DNA of 64,000 nt from Steinernema hermaphroditum (taxonomy: Eukaryota > Nematoda > Chromadorea > Rhabditida > Steinernematidae), in contig CM059625.1 of NCBI GenBank assembly GCA_030435675.1, positions 14,756,001 through 14,820,000 on the forward strand. The letters are read 5' to 3'. The notes beneath the pieces are model-generated. The model saw nothing but the letters and a program-made list of their open reading frames with translations. It was not told the DNA's origin and searched no databases. The position numbers and the translations under genes were made by a program. Positions 38,924 to 53,000 of the stretch are shown piece by piece. How positions within the stretch are numbered: the first letter of the stretch is position 1; every line of letters starts with the position of its first letter.

Positions 38924-41900
38924 GTAAATCATGGACGGTGGTTCTTCATCTTTCGTGATGCTGTGAGGGGTTGTAAATGCACAGTACTTTGATTAGCTGG
39001 AGTGTCCAAAATTACCACAACTACTAAACGTCGATTTCGGAAAGTCACTCATTTCTCGACAAATAGCGTCAGGATTTCACCTTCGTCGTTGTTGGGACTT
39101 CATATTTAGACGGAGCCCTCGTTTAGAAGCCACACAGTATCGGGCCATGTCTGTCCAACTTGCCTGGAACTTCAATTTACCTATCTGCATTTCATAATAG
39201 TACTATTTTTAGTGGCTGATTATTATCCATGGCAAGATACTAGTGTGCATAAAAATGTTGGTCAGAATCGTCGATCTTATGAGATAATCGATGCACTTTC
39301 CGTGATGTTTAGCCCTGCTTTTTTCTGCCAAAAGCAGAGTTCATTAACACCTTTTGCAAAGGGCGTTTTTTTCGCAAATTTCCCGATGCAGTGCATCTGC
39401 GTTTCCTCGTAATCGCAAAATACGTTTCTTCGGAAATGATAATTTGGCGCGTTTGCAGCCGTCCTTTATCGCTACGGTGGCCACGAGGGCCACTCAGCAC
39501 CCCCGCTCCAGACGCATATATCATAATTTCAGTCAAGCGAGATTACGTTTTTGCGATTATCTAAATGCGAGTTGCGCAGATGATGGAGGCGATAGCAAGC
39601 GTTACGTTTCAGAAGCACTGCTGCGTGCCTATTTCATGAAATATTTGCGTGCCTCGCTCGCATTGATGTCTTTGCGATGGATTTCCAGAATCGGCATGCA
39701 TCAGAGCACGTCATGCTTTTCAGCAGCAGCAAATGTTGCCCCACTAAGTTCCCCACTATTCTCAGAATGCCCACCACATAAAGACGACCTACTAAGCGTT
39801 GCTCAGTTAACAGACGCATCACAACATTTCCGTTTAATTCGGTCGTCGATCGGCAGTTTTTGTGCGTTTCGCGCAAGCAGAACTCATCCGCTCAGCTGAG
39901 AAATGACCGAACGCGTTTGTGTCACACGTCAAACAGGGCAATTAAAAGCTCGGAGAACGAGCTCGACGCAGCGTTTTTTGTGCATATGATGCGCAAGGGT
40001 TCAGCGCATCGGCAACGGACAATGCAGACACTTTCTCGTTTCCTTTTTAGCCGTTTGTTTGAAGAACGCGTTAAGCAACGCGCAGTGGAGTGTAAGGGGA
40101 AAGGAGGCGAAAAATACGACCTCGGTAATCACGTTGACGTTTTAAGTTTGCTCCACGTACGATTCATAAAAAGTCGATGCAAAAATAGGAACATGTCCTG
40201 TTGATTGGTTCCAGTTCTTCAGATGGGTTCATGTTAACCGTACGCGGAAGTATTCTCTGCTTGTTGTCTACGTATCTGACCATACGGCCAATTTTGATTC
40301 ATCAAACACCGAAATCGTCGTTGTGAACCGACGTCGATGTTGTTTATTTGTGAATTTGTTATGTAAACCTTGGCAATTGAACCCCTCTGACTGCTATCAG
40401 CCTACTGCTTCCACATTGTCCCACATTTTTATTTATGAAATCAATTATTGTGTTATAGATTAGATTATAAACCACACGGTCTACCGTACCCTATGTACCC
40501 AACTAGCAAAGTCGTGCATGGATAGATTTGTGATTCCTTATGGTGCTTACGAACGATTCGTTTCTTGGAGAACGCACAAACATGACTTCTTCTCCGAATC
40601 CAATTCTAGTTCCTTCACGCACCTGGTACGCGTTGGAGTTGGACTTTGTTCTGATGCAGAATTCAGACAACAACGTTCACAGCGATCAAAATGCTGAAGC
40701 TTAATATAAACAAAGACGGATTTCGTCGAGCCACGCTTATAATCCTTTGTGAAGTTTAGCCGATTTGTTAAAATACGGAAGTAAAATGTCGAGTACAATT
40801 CGACGAGCGTTGAAAATTAAAAAAACGACGCGAAAACATCAACAACAAAGGTGCCTGTGGTTGCTCTAGGCTGTGGGGATTATCGTTATTTGAAAGCCTC
40901 TTTTGCCTCTTGAATTGGATGGTAGTGAGTGTTGGAAAGTTACGTGAGCTGAGGAACATTCCGTCTTGCAAGCATTTGTAAATGAATGTCTCGCCCCCTC
41001 AGCGTAGGCTCGTCTGCGCTCCTATGGCCCCTAACGAACATCACGTCACTGTTTTTGCCATAAATATTTCGATATCATGCTGAGTCTTAACGGCAAATGT
41101 GTCTCTTGCAAAACTAGCTTAATGAAGGTATATTATTTTCGTAGTGACGACGCTTTGGATGGTACAGTAAACATCTGGTTTCATGGAGTTTTTGGGGAAC
41201 GTAGACGATCATTTGCTTGATCAATTTGCACGTCTTATATCCTAAAACCACTCTTAACAGATGAAACCATAGACAATGTCTAGCATTTTTATCTTTGGAA
41301 TGCCACAGGCATGACATTAATCATTGTTGAAACTCCATAGTTCGCTGTTTTGTACTTAAATTGATCGATTCAGAGTTCAGGTTTCGCAAATTACTTTTCA
41401 AAATTGATCCTTCTGCATTGCTTCGTTCTCTGACCCCTTGAACAATGTTTCAGAAACGTGTTTTTGAGTTCATCTGATTGACGTTATTTCGCGTGTATCT
41501 TACCCAGAAAGTGGCCTGATCGCTTTCTTGAATGGATAGGTTTTTAACAAAGCGTGTCACTTACCGGCCATGAGTAACTTACCTCCAAATGTATCAATAG
41601 AATGACGAATAAAGAGTGCGTGAAAGGCTAAGTAGGTCAACGTTGTTTATCGTGATCGAAAATGTGGGAGCACTAGCGAGACTTTTTAAATTTTCACGTG
41701 TCTCGTTCATTGGTTATGCGATGCCTACGGTTAGCATTTCCTGGTTCACGTACAAATTTTATTGGCAAGCATGCATTAGTATAATAATACGGTGCGAAAG
41801 AACATGTACTTCATCTACGCTCGTTCAATGACATTAGCACTTAAAGGGCAGTTCACTGTTTTTAGAATTGTATTACTCATTTTAAACGTGGTAATTACAG

Positions 41901-42065
41901 GGTGTTGATTTCCACGAATGTGACCTTTTCGATGGTAGTGACAATACAGATTACTCAGCAATTTTTGGTCAAGACCTAATGATCGAAAATTGTATTTTAA
42001 CAGGTATGATACTGTAGTATGACATATCTATAAGGCTCAATTTAGAAATATGTTTATGTTATTCG
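38924..42065. other. Intergenic, no gene supported
   Basis: A plus-strand frame of 181 codons at 39357-39899 lacks an ATG near its start and any known domain. Three donor-like GTAAG sequences on the minus strand at about 41505-41585 are not tied to any coding exon I can read. Confidence 0.35.
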
Positions 42066-42288
42066 CTAATTCTTTAAATGTAGGGTTTCGCTGGAAGCTC
42101 TGGAGTATCATTTTGAACGATTTATGTCGGCCTAGTGTGATTTTAGGCTTTCAAAAAACCCGATTTATGGTCACCGCATGCGCACAAAAAACAACGCTGA
42201 AATCCTTTAGGGTGAGATGTTTGGGTTGTGCTGTTTTTACGTCACAGTGAGTAAGCACATTTGAAAAGCTCCTTCTAGAAGCAAAGTT
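42066..42288 (+). repeat. About 220-bp repeat, copy 1
   Basis: It shares GGTTTCGCTGGAAGCTCTGG, a long block around CTTTCAAAAAACCCGATTTA, and CGTCACAGTGAGTAAGCACA with 42666-42888 in direct orientation. No coding motif was found. Confidence 0.85.
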
Positions 42289-42665
42289 TGCGCCCCCTGT
42301 TATCATCCGCATGCTATATCTGAGTCGAGGGAAAAGCACCGGGCTCAAATCGTCTTTTCAAACCCTTGTTTTGATTAGGAAGGATACACTGATACTTGGA
42401 CGTGGAATCTGGTCCCTCAAACACTATTATTCCTTGGAAAAGTCTTGGGTTTAATCATTGGTGCCGTGGCTTGGTATGGAGAAGACCGCGTCGAACTCTT
42501 AGTACAACCACACGCATTTTCTGGATTGAAAGGCACACCGAAGGTCATGAATGTGGCTTTCGCCGACTGATTCATCTTTGCACTTTCAAGTGCTCGTGTG
42601 TTCAGTAGCGTGTGAAACGACGGGCGAAACGAAACCAAAATTCGTGCGACATTGGGAATGAGTCG
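42289..42665. other. Sequence between the two copies of the 220-bp repeat
   Basis: A 102-codon minus-strand frame (42417-42725) overlaps the second copy and has no motif I recognise. If the two repeats are ends of one element, this 377-bp stretch is its interior. Confidence 0.35.
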
Positions 42666-42888
42666 CGAATTCTTGATGAATAAGGTTTCGCTGGAAGCTC
42701 TGGAGTGACTTGTTGTGGGACTCATATCGGCGTAGTGTGATTTTAGGCTTTCAAAAAACCCGATTTATGCTCACCGCATGCGCACAAAAAACAACGCCGA
42801 AATCCTTCAGGGTGAGATGTTTGTGTCGTACTGCTTTTACGTCACAGTGAGTAAGCACATTTGGAGCGCTCTTTGAATCAGCAAAGCT
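42666..42888 (+). repeat. About 220-bp repeat, copy 2
   Basis: Second direct copy, offset by exactly 600 bp from copy 1 and diverged mainly in the middle (42710-42730) and at the 3' end. Confidence 0.85.
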
Positions 42889-45800
42889 ACATTTTGTTAA
42901 GAGGGCTTCCACTGTGAGTCTTCACGATCTTAAGCGTTCCATAACAAACTCTCGGAAGGGATACATAGGGTATGGGTAACAACTTCTAAGGTTTGCCGAT
43001 AGACAAATTTAACAAGCTGTCAGGTTCCTCAAAAACAAGAACGCTGTCAATTGAATTCCAGAATACAATCTCATTAAAAGTAGAAACTCCTTGTAGTTCC
43101 GAACAAGTCTCCTCCTTAACTTACTAACTCATTCACCTCCACTTTTGGCACACGTGATTTCTGTCAAAAACTGTGTAACTGACACTATCATCATAGAAGC
43201 AGGTCCTGTGCCTCTTCTCCTATGTTTCTGATAATTCCTTGCGGTACCCATGCTGAGCTGCGTTCCACCTGCGCTGCCTTCCCCACGATCGTAATATCCA
43301 CTTGTGTCAGGCGACACTGCGAGAACCCCCTCATTAATTACAAATCGCGGGAAAAATAAATCTGCGGTGGGTCCCCCATTCACCTGGAGTCCAATCAAGA
43401 CCTATTCGGACTTTGAGCGCGCAAATCATAGACCATTATAGCTGACCTCAGCGAAGGTTCAGTTTAGTTAGAGACGTCTTTGAAACAGCGCAAATTGCCA
43501 GTTCCGAATTTAGAATTCGGAAAGTTTATACCATTGAAAAGTACATTCATCATTGCACATTCTAATTTCCATTTTCCTGATCACTTCGGGCACTCTCATC
43601 GAGATTGCAGACGTCACCACCGCAGCTTTTTCAGTCGTGCACTTTGCGAGCGTCCGAAGAACCGTTCAGCGATTCCATACGCTTAGCTGCTTTTGCGCAA
43701 AGCCGTCATCAGACAAATTCACTGCTATATCTGAAAATGTTAACACCACCGCCGTAAGCGGCTTTACTCATCCTTCGCATCGCTCCACAATTTCGCATAA
43801 AAGATGCCCGACAGCATATCGAAAAGCGTTAAGTGACCGCAGATGAGATTAGATGGTTGTTTATGCCAAGTGCCATTACAAAGACTGTTAATATCTATAC
43901 ATAGGCATAACACATGGAGTTGGAAAAACAGCGAAAACGTGTTGAATCAGTAGAATAAGAAACTATTTAAGGCGACTTGATGGATTGACTTCTGGATGAG
44001 GGTCACACACCTCCGTATCGCCGGGCATGTTTTGCCAATAGAAAGCGGAACTGAAAATATCGTGGACTTAGCGTGGATACCATCCGCGTTTCTGGTTCAT
44101 GTCTGACTGAACTTTTCGGGAAACAGGGATCCAACATCACTGTCATTATTATGTCTCTCACGATAGAAAGCTTGTGTTTTTCTTTCTGGTGAATAACGAT
44201 AATTCCACGGTACGGAGAAGGAAGTGGTTTTAGACAAAGGATTCATACTACGGCGATCCGTGTCCGTAGATAGATGAATGCCATATTTCATGGTTATGTC
44301 TATCCTAACAAGGCTAGCAGATTCTTGTTTCCTTTAAAAAGCTCACATCGAATGAATAGCGTTTTTACGAGTTGATCTGTATGGCAAGGAAAGCAAGAAC
44401 AGACATGTGCCCTCCTTCACCTTTTCAGGCGCCTTAATACTTCAAGACCTTCAATAGAAAACTCGCTGACCATTGAATTACATTCCGAGAAGGGATTGGG
44501 AGTATTATTTTCCTCGGGTCCAAAGTTTACCGTTGCAGGACGAAAGATTAAGATAGTCTTGCTTTGTGTGAACTTTTAAATATTTTATTTCTCGCACGTC
44601 AGCACCATCACTCCAAGCATATTGCCACACGCTCCACCGACCTCTTATTTACATTAATGCGCTATGTTAGATTCCTCAATATTGCCCAATTCTTGCTGTC
44701 TTATTCGCGACTAGAAGAACAATTTGTATATACGTCATTTCATTGATAAACTTTGCATAGTACACTAAGATCCCAGTGGCTTCTGGGAAGATGTACATAC
44801 GTCAACTGGCCGTACCTGATACCACTGGCGGTCCCCAGAATTAAGCGACGATCTTTCACCTGTTCTACGGCGTTAGTAAATCGAATGCAACGTGTTTTTG
44901 CCGAGGTTGGCGCGGTGTTTTTTAACCGAAAAAACAATGGAGATTACGGTGTACATGTTTTGATCGTCTACGAGAAAATATGTTTTGCCAACTATACAAA
45001 AAACGCTTTGTGAAGATTAGCCTAGTGGTCAAAGAGCACATTGCGTTTCGACTTGCCCGCACGGATTCAACTTCGGAGTTTCTCCGAACGAATTGGTAAC
45101 ATTACATGTTAAAAACAAGATTAGTCATTGCGGTTCTTAAGAACTGACTGAATCACGCACCTTTTCGCGTGGCGACCTTTACCATTTTTACGCGGACGCG
45201 CGCCAGACGCGTTTAAAAATAAAGTTGTTTTTGTCCGAAAACGGTCTTGAGATCAGTTCCTTGTACTTGCAATGCACCTTTTGAATGAATTCCTGAAAAT
45301 GGTGGGAAACGAAGAATTCTTGTTCCCAACAAACAAGGCGAAAACGGGGGATTGACGTGTACGGTAGAGCAGCTGAACAAAATTAAACCCTTTGACTCAC
45401 GATTTGTCATATATCGCCCTTGCTACTGTTGTATTCCAGAGATCATTCCGCTATTTTCGAAAAATAGATTTCATCCTTACGTAATCGCCATACTAATCCC
45501 AAAGCTTTTCGAAGAAGCGCTGGTAGGCTGTTTAGGTAGCAAAAGGGGATTTCAAGATTTGGTCTGAGAACGGATTTTATGCTGTTGAAAAAACGTATAA
45601 ATTTTGAGCAAAACGACAATTTCTATCAGCACATTTGTCCCTAAAGTAGAGGTGTGATTCACTGCACTAAAACACAAACATCAAACCTTAGTCTTCAGAG
45701 AGAAACAAGCAGATTCGAAGGAGCCCTTCTTCCCTGCATAAAATGTGTCTTCGTGGGTTTTATTACCTAATTGTACACGTTTCTGTAGCACCTTTCCACA

Positions 45801-48800
45801 AAGCTCTTCTTGAAAGAAAACTAAGACCTGGCTACAATTTAAATTTTAGACTTTCGTTATCAACGGGTCATCCCCCTCCAAGTTGTAAATCCGATGAAGA
45901 ACACTCCCGACAATATTTTGATGTCTGCAACGCCTGTTGGTGCGTCGGCTTTTCGACACCTCCTTTCCGTTCTGTACCCTAAATAGAAGCTTCTCTTTTA
46001 AACATCACGATCTCAGAAAACAAAGTTCTACCCCTCATCGTGGGCGCTGTTTTTAAAAGTGAAACTTCAGCTTTTCATATCGTTTTCATAGAAGACGTGC
46101 GTAATCTTCGTCGCCCGGAAAAAGCGTCGAACACGGAACTCTGAGGTGTTCTTCAAAAAACGCAACGAATACAAATTAATACGGTTCAAAATTTGTGTGG
46201 CGTTTTTTTAAGTTCGATTCTCTAAAAGCTCTGCATTCCTCTTCGACTCCTTTATCCATTGTGGCACTTGAAATGTTTTAGATACTTTTTCGCTTAATTC
46301 TAAGAAAACATAAATGCGGTCATAAATCTTTGAACAAATCAATCTTTTCCACTTTTCAAAGCAAGCGCCCCGTTATACGCATCTGTCTTTTGCGAAAAAT
46401 GCGCCAAAGTTTATAGCACACATAAAGTGGCAAGTGCTCGTATTGAAAAACTATATTTATTCCGTGCGGGCGGCCATCGCTGCAGCTTGCAACGTCTTAC
46501 TGAAACAAGACGTTTTGCTTGCAGAGAAGACCCTTAACATGACGTGATAATGATGTTGTCCTTGTTGAACTTTTTCCGTGAACCGTGTCGCGTTTTTATG
46601 CACGATACCAATTGAGAAGTGCACATTTACCGTGAACGTTAGGTTGTTCCTGGTTTTCGCTACAAACTGGTTACAAATTCGACGCACACGGTGTAGGGAT
46701 GTCTTTTTCTCCACCATCATACTTGACAATTAGCCAAATTGCCGTTGCTATTTGAAGTGAAGACGCTCTCAGAAGACGACAATTTATGTGAAAGTGCAAA
46801 GTTGAGGCGATGGTAGTGGTTAGCATCAATCAATGCGACGTGGCCCCGTCCCACGCATTCCATCACACTTGATGGCGTCGATGCCGAAACCCCTGCAAAC
46901 GCAGAGTTCTCGTTATGCATGCTGGGTTCAGCAGTGTAAACAGCGAACACATTTCCAAGAACTACGGTATTTGTAAATAGCGCTTTTCCGACAAATCATT
47001 ACGGGCCTACGTGGCCCTTTGCAACTTTGGGCTAATGCGCGCGTTGACGTCACCTTAGTCTTCAGCTGCGCAAGCAGTAATTTCGCGGCATTTGGCCGAG
47101 GGGTATAATTTTCGATCAGCCGGTGTACATGTTCCCTGGTAAACAATAATTCTGGAATGAGAACGTGATTAGGCGGATTTGTAGATTCGATTTGACTATG
47201 CCTCCGGCAGGTCGACTTAATTAGTAATGCTTAAACCTTAGTATACAAATACGAGTATTACTCAACTTATATTTGTTTGTTATCTTGTGAAAATCTGATT
47301 GAACTTTACAAAGAAAAAAAATGAGAGAGTCACGTATTAAACTAGCTAAATGTCAGTAAGCATTAGTGCTTATACACCGGGATTCCAGAGATCCATAAGT
47401 TGTTCTTAGTGGACTTGTTGTTTTGGATATTGTGTCGATTCTAGCACAGAAAGAAAGCCTGTCCTCCACCGATCAGAAACTTGTGATGTGTTGACAGAAT
47501 CTGCGTGAGAAGGAGGTAACTGGCGGGCCGTCGCTATAGCCGATAATCCGGTTGCTACCCCGTTTCGGATAATCCCGATTTCCTGCTCAGCAGACGGCAT
47601 CCTGGGATCCAGGGAAGGAGACGAGAACGCCGCAGATCCCGTCACATTTTTAAGCAAAACACAATAAACACATCGTTGCGTAAAACGCTTTATGACGTCA
47701 TAAGAACATAAGAAACTTTACAAGAAGTTGAGCAAGTTTTGAGTTAAGTTGAATGATGGCTCAAATTCTTTTCGCTGATCGCACAAAAATACATTTGTCA
47801 GAACAGCGCTCTTTCTCATTTGTCTGCCCTTTCCTTTCTAGCTATTTTGTCTAGGCACCGACACGTAATCGTTCAGCCGAAAATGGTTTTCTCTGATAGC
47901 AGAAATGTGTCTGACACTTTTTCTGGACTCTGTCGCTGCGAACTCCGTGCTCCGTACCACCCCAAAGAGCAGTTCAAAGTCCATCGCCTGCAAATCTTTT
48001 CAGCCGAATGCGGCATTTGCGAATTTCTCTGCTCTCAGCGTCCAACGTACAAACACTCAAGTGTTTGTCCATGTGAAAATCTCACGAGTTCGCATTCGTC
48101 CCCAAGGGTGAACCGCCTGCCTTGCGGGCCTCACATGCAATTTTGAACTTTTTTTCGTTTGCACGAACCTCCGGTCCATTAGTCGATTTATCAGCAATTA
48201 ATAAAGGCGAGGCCACTCACACCCACGTCCGTTTTATTAGGCTCAATCTTAATATTAATGGGAGTGATCTGTCATCTACAGCATCCAACGAATTAGCCCT
48301 TATCAATAATTTATAATTTTCATAGGGCCCATCAGGCAAATGATATAATCTAATACGGTGCCAGTCACCGGTTCATGCACTTTCAGCGACTGCCACTTTT
48401 AGAACACACCGTTTCGCATGCGAAAAGCTCCCATTCTCGCGTGTTCCCGCAACTTTTCTCTCATTATCTCTAGCGTCGATCGCCACTTTGTGTAGGGTCC
48501 ATAACTGTGCGGCGACCCCCGCCACGATCGCTCTAGTGCGTTCGTCTCTTTAAATCGGAATCGTCGATCACCAGACAAAAAAATAAACTTTGCATATTTT
48601 GGTGTACGTCCGAAAATTGACACGTCCGAATCGGATCTCCGACAACGTGCGATCGCTTCGCATCGTCGCGTGTTCTCGACCAGCAGCGACCCCTCGCCGG
48701 TGGCGTGGAAAGGGTGATTGTCGCCCCCTTCCGAAAAGTGATCTTTTTATGCTTTGTAGCGCCGCTGCTATGCGGCCGTGTGGGGGCTGCCGAAGAAGAG

Positions 48801-49399
48801 AGGTTCTGCACTGATCTTTTTGTGTCGTAAAACGTTCTCTCGACAAACTTTCAATTGACAAATGAACGCAAGAAGCAGCGGGAGATAGTGAACGATCAGC
48901 ACGACGGTTTATTTATTGAAAAGGGCGTGGAGCGCTGGAGCAGCCAGAGTACACCCTTAATGTAACAATCATTTATCAAACGTTCCTTCGTGCGTCGTCC
49001 ATCGAACGCAGGACACACGGAGACGGAGCAGACGGGCCAATTATGCGTTCCACTCTTCATTTTCGAAGAACGCTTATGGCGAACATGACACACAAAGCAG
49101 ACGAGCGACCCCTGGGTCTTAGACATTATCCACATAGACCCATTTTGGCCCACTCCAGGCAGGCGGCTGAGCTGAGTGCTCTTCATCTATGATGTTTGAG
49201 CTGAAGTCATGGAGTTCATGCGTTTCAGTGAAACCTTATATCGTTGGTCTCATGAGCGTCTGTGCACCCTTGTGTATACGGTAGCTTTTTGAATCGCGAC
49301 TCGTGTGTTTATTCGCGGCGTCCCCAGGGCACTAAAAGTCGACTCGCGTCGACGTCAGTGCACAGGTGATCACTGTGAAAAATAGATATTTCTGTTGCC
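42889..49399. other. Intergenic, mostly empty
   Basis: AT-rich, with open frames that do not resemble known families. The most coding-like on the minus strand are 47406-47657 (no ATG) and the stack 46457-47146. A degenerate tRNA-like segment lies near 45014. GC content rises from about 48400 towards the SEFIR gene. Confidence 0.35.
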
Positions 49400-50097
49400 C
49401 GGCCCAAACCGAAAACGAACCCTAGAAGGCGCGCGGAGGTCGGGCTTCGCACGAGGATCCTCCCCTTTGGGCGTCTTCTTCGCGACGTCCTTCCGTCCAT
49501 CCCTCCCGCCAAGGGGACGTACCGCCGTCGCCGCGGCGGGTGGCGCGCGGTAAGCGTATTCCGCGCGGCGCGCTGTCGCCTCTATTTGCACTCCCGACAA
49601 GTGTTTTTCTCGACGCATTCTCCGCGACCGCCGCCCGGTTAGGCCCGCCCGCCTGGACTACGACCAGACGGCATAGTCGCCGCCGCCGCCGCTTCTCGCG
49701 TTTTGCTCTCTCTATTCTTTCTTCTTCTCCGCCGCCGTCTCAAAGAGACGAACGCGGCAAGAGAGTTCGTGCTCCCTAGAATCGATCGACTGCGCTCTCT
49801 TTTTTTTAGACGCTCACTCGTTTCGTCCCGTCGCCCTCTCGACGACGACGATTCTCGCTCTCGCCGGACAACCGCCGCGGCGACGACCGACGACCACAGC
49901 GAACGCGAACCGACGCGGCAGCGACGACGAAGACGCACGCACGCGTGTGCCGGACACGCGCGCAGCGACTGACGTGTGCGGGTGCGCCTCTCCTCCTCCC
50001 AGCCGCCTATCATACGTGTTGGCAGCGGCGAGGATTGTAGTAGTGTGTGATCGCGAATTCGCACTCGACGAGCTTTGATCCTGAAATCCGCCACTGG
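49400..50097 (+). promoter_or_regulatory. GC/CpG-rich promoter-like block of the SEFIR receptor gene
   Basis: About 700 bp rich in CG dinucleotides, including a CGCCGC run near 49680, immediately upstream of the receptor's ATG. Long frames on both strands here reflect missing stop codons. The position and composition fit promoter plus 5' UTR; no TATA box was identified. Confidence 0.45.
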
Positions 50098-53000
50098 ATG
50101 GCGCCGCCGACGCGAACTGTCGCCCCTAGGCGACGCATAGGGTCATCGGCCATCGCGATTCTAGACAGCCGGCCGATGGTGATGAGTCCTCTCCTTCCAT
50201 ACGTCACAATACTCGCCCTGCTGATTGTAAGCTGTTCAAGTTTGGAACATGACTTCACGCAGAACTGCGGCGACCTGATGCACAAGGTTGGTTCTTACTT
50301 GCTTCTCAAACCATCAACGTTTCGAGCGCCCATTACGGCAACCGTTCAATTATCGCCTTTTGAAATCAATTTAAACGTAGGTGCCCTTAGGGGTTTTGCT
50401 GTTATTTTCGTTCGATTCCATACGGCGCCATAAGGCGATCGTTATCTTCACCTATTTGTTCGTTGATAACGCTAAGAGGGCAAGTACAGTATTGTGTTTT
50501 TTAAAAGTTCTGAGAAGCGATCGTTGTCACTTCGGTCGGCGTATCAACATTTCGGACAATGTGATAAGCGCGCTAGGGACCTTTGTACCTGAAAAGCGAC
50601 TTACCGGGCACGTCTCATCGTCACTTCGGGACGGGGCCCGAAAGATGCGATGGCCCGGCAACATTTCATCTGCAGGCAGCCTCGTTTTCGACATTTTGGC
50701 GCTCGCTTAGCTTTTGGCACGGGCCGTGACGACGTCATCACGAAGAGACTTGGGCGTTTAATTGAGAACCGATGAATGCGTGAGTGCGCCTTCACTCGTT
50801 CGCGCGGTGAAATTTTGCGTCGTTTGGCGCCGACCAAATTTACGCGCCCTAAGAGAATCAGTGAAGCATTCGAGAGACACAACAGCCGGGCGAAGATCAA
50901 AAACCTAACCACCCACCACCAGCCCAGCCACCGAGGGCACTATTTTTATTGTTCGTCGGACAAAATGAAAATTCGAGATTGGCGAACGTAGTCCCATAGG
51001 AGCGATTCGCGATCGATGCAACCCGGTCACAGCTTAATCTCTTTGCGTCGGTAAACACGGGCCATCGGACTGTATGATCGACGGTCGGTTGGGGCAGCTT
51101 TATACCCCCTTTCCTCGTCTGTCCGCTCTCTGATCGCCTTCGTCGTAACGCATGCATTTCAAAATTCCCATTATTGGTCAATCTTCGAAATAGCCCCTTT
51201 CTCGATTTTCTTTTCACAAGCAAATGTGTCCGCCTTCTCTAATCGTTGTGCCCTTCTTCCGATTTCTCTCCTCTCTCTCTGTCGTTCTCATTTCAAAGAG
51301 CAAATTGTTCGCCTTCGCCCCCCTGTATACACCCGGCGTCATCCTGAACGATCACCGTTCCGAAAAAACGAACCTTAATGAGCAATTACATAAAAGAGCG
51401 CGTCACATCGCCGTACTATTATAAATAAGACAACGGTGGAGAACGGCAAACCGGTTGCTCGCCCCTTGCCTTTCAACGTCTTCTTTTGACGCTTCTTTTG
51501 CTCAACTCCGCTCGGCCACCCACTCAAACGTTGCCACACCCTGCGATTCGCCTGTTGTTCGCCATGTGACTATGGTTTTCCCGACCATTTTTCGCTTTGT
51601 TTCGGTCCTTTTCATGCACACACTCCATATACACAAACCGAAAGTTCGACAATAACTCTCACTTCGACGCTCGTCGCCTCCCAAATTGGCGCCCAACTCG
51701 GCTGACGTCAAAAAAGACCCGGGTGGACGGAGCCAGCACACAGACGGCGACACACGCAAACACAGACCGCGCGCGCGAAGGGTTCACATTCTTTGTGGAC
51801 GCCGTTCTGCTGACGTTTACGATTAATTGACTAGATCATCGCCCAAATTTTCAGCCAACGAGGCGCTGTTTTCTCGCAGAGGTGGCAATGGCACAGCGCA
51901 CAAAGCCGTAGTCTTGACTCCGAAGAAGCACTTGAGTGCCCTCTTGCGACGAGCAAAGTCGACACGCACGCAGGCAATCTTGATTTTACGCAGAGAACTC
52001 GTTTAGCTTAATTAAGTCCAGTTCTCGTTAGTTTCTTATGCCGCCGAAAAAACACCTCAAATTTATGGTTAATGAGAATTTCTCGTTTCGTTAATTAAAA
52101 AACGTAAACAGCCAGTGTTCAATCATCATTTTTGGGGCCTGTGAAGATTATGCATTATTATCAGATATAGCGGTGGAACGGCGCAATCTGCCAACACATC
52201 ATGTGACTTTTGTCCGTTATCACCATGAAGCGCACAAACAGCCGAAGGTCAACAAGGCGTCCGCACTAATTAGTTTGTATTTTTAGAAAGACAAAAGTGT
52301 TCGGTGCGCGTAGAAGCGAAAATTTAATTAAAAATTTGGCTTTACTCGGCATAGAGCAAAGATCAAAGGGGTCGGCGAGGTGCCTTTGTGAGCGATCGTA
52401 TGAATCACAGATCGCTGAATTCATCAGCAAAAAAAAGTTGTTTTTGCAACAGACGGATACAGTCAGCGCACAGAGGTCAGAACGTCGCTGGCGGTCATCT
52501 TTGATCTACATGTGTGGGCGCCTTTTTGTGCCCCTACCGTACAACACTTTTGAAAGCGCCTGTTTTCTTTTAACGTGTAGGTTCAACCACATTTTCATCG
52601 TTGTTTTCCACAAGTTCATTTCGGTTCGCATCGTACTTGTTAAACAAGAGGTGCCCTTATAAGTAATTACGACCATGAAAAATTCATTGTTTTCACACAA
52701 ACTCTTGGCCATCGTGCTTGTTGGGAACGTTTGCCACCGAGCAGTATATCAAATTGGGTTCGTCAAAAAATGCACTTAAAACATGTCGATTTGATAAATT
52801 AATTTATTCTACCCCGCTCGCTTCGTCGAAGATGAATACTAATTGGCCGCGTCGGCGATATCGTGAAAAGGTCAGAGAACAAAACAACGAGCTACTGTTT
52901 ATGATGAGGTCCCTAGTGTGCTGGAACACAACGTGGTCGACTTTAGAAAACGTCTAATCTTTGAGAAGTTCGCTTTCTGGTTTTCGCTGCGCTTTACATG

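Noticed and set aside
39357..39899. 181-codon open frame, plus strand
   Set aside because: It has no ATG at its start, overlaps long antisense frames, and shows no motif, signal or splice structure.
45014..45090. tRNA-like sequence with TAGCCTAGTGGTCAAAGAGC and a B-box-like GGATTCAAC
   Set aside because: The T-arm and acceptor stem do not pair, so it is at most a degenerate remnant.
49639..50094. 151-codon Arg-rich minus-strand frame
   Set aside because: It reads the CpG-rich promoter-like block, has overlapping open frames in several other readings, and shows no coding signature.
50287..50290. Alternative donor at 50290 joining exon 1 directly to 57301
   Set aside because: It would keep the frame, but GTTCTT is a weak donor. 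The stronger donor at 50286 plus the 55231-55255 microexon also keeps the frame.
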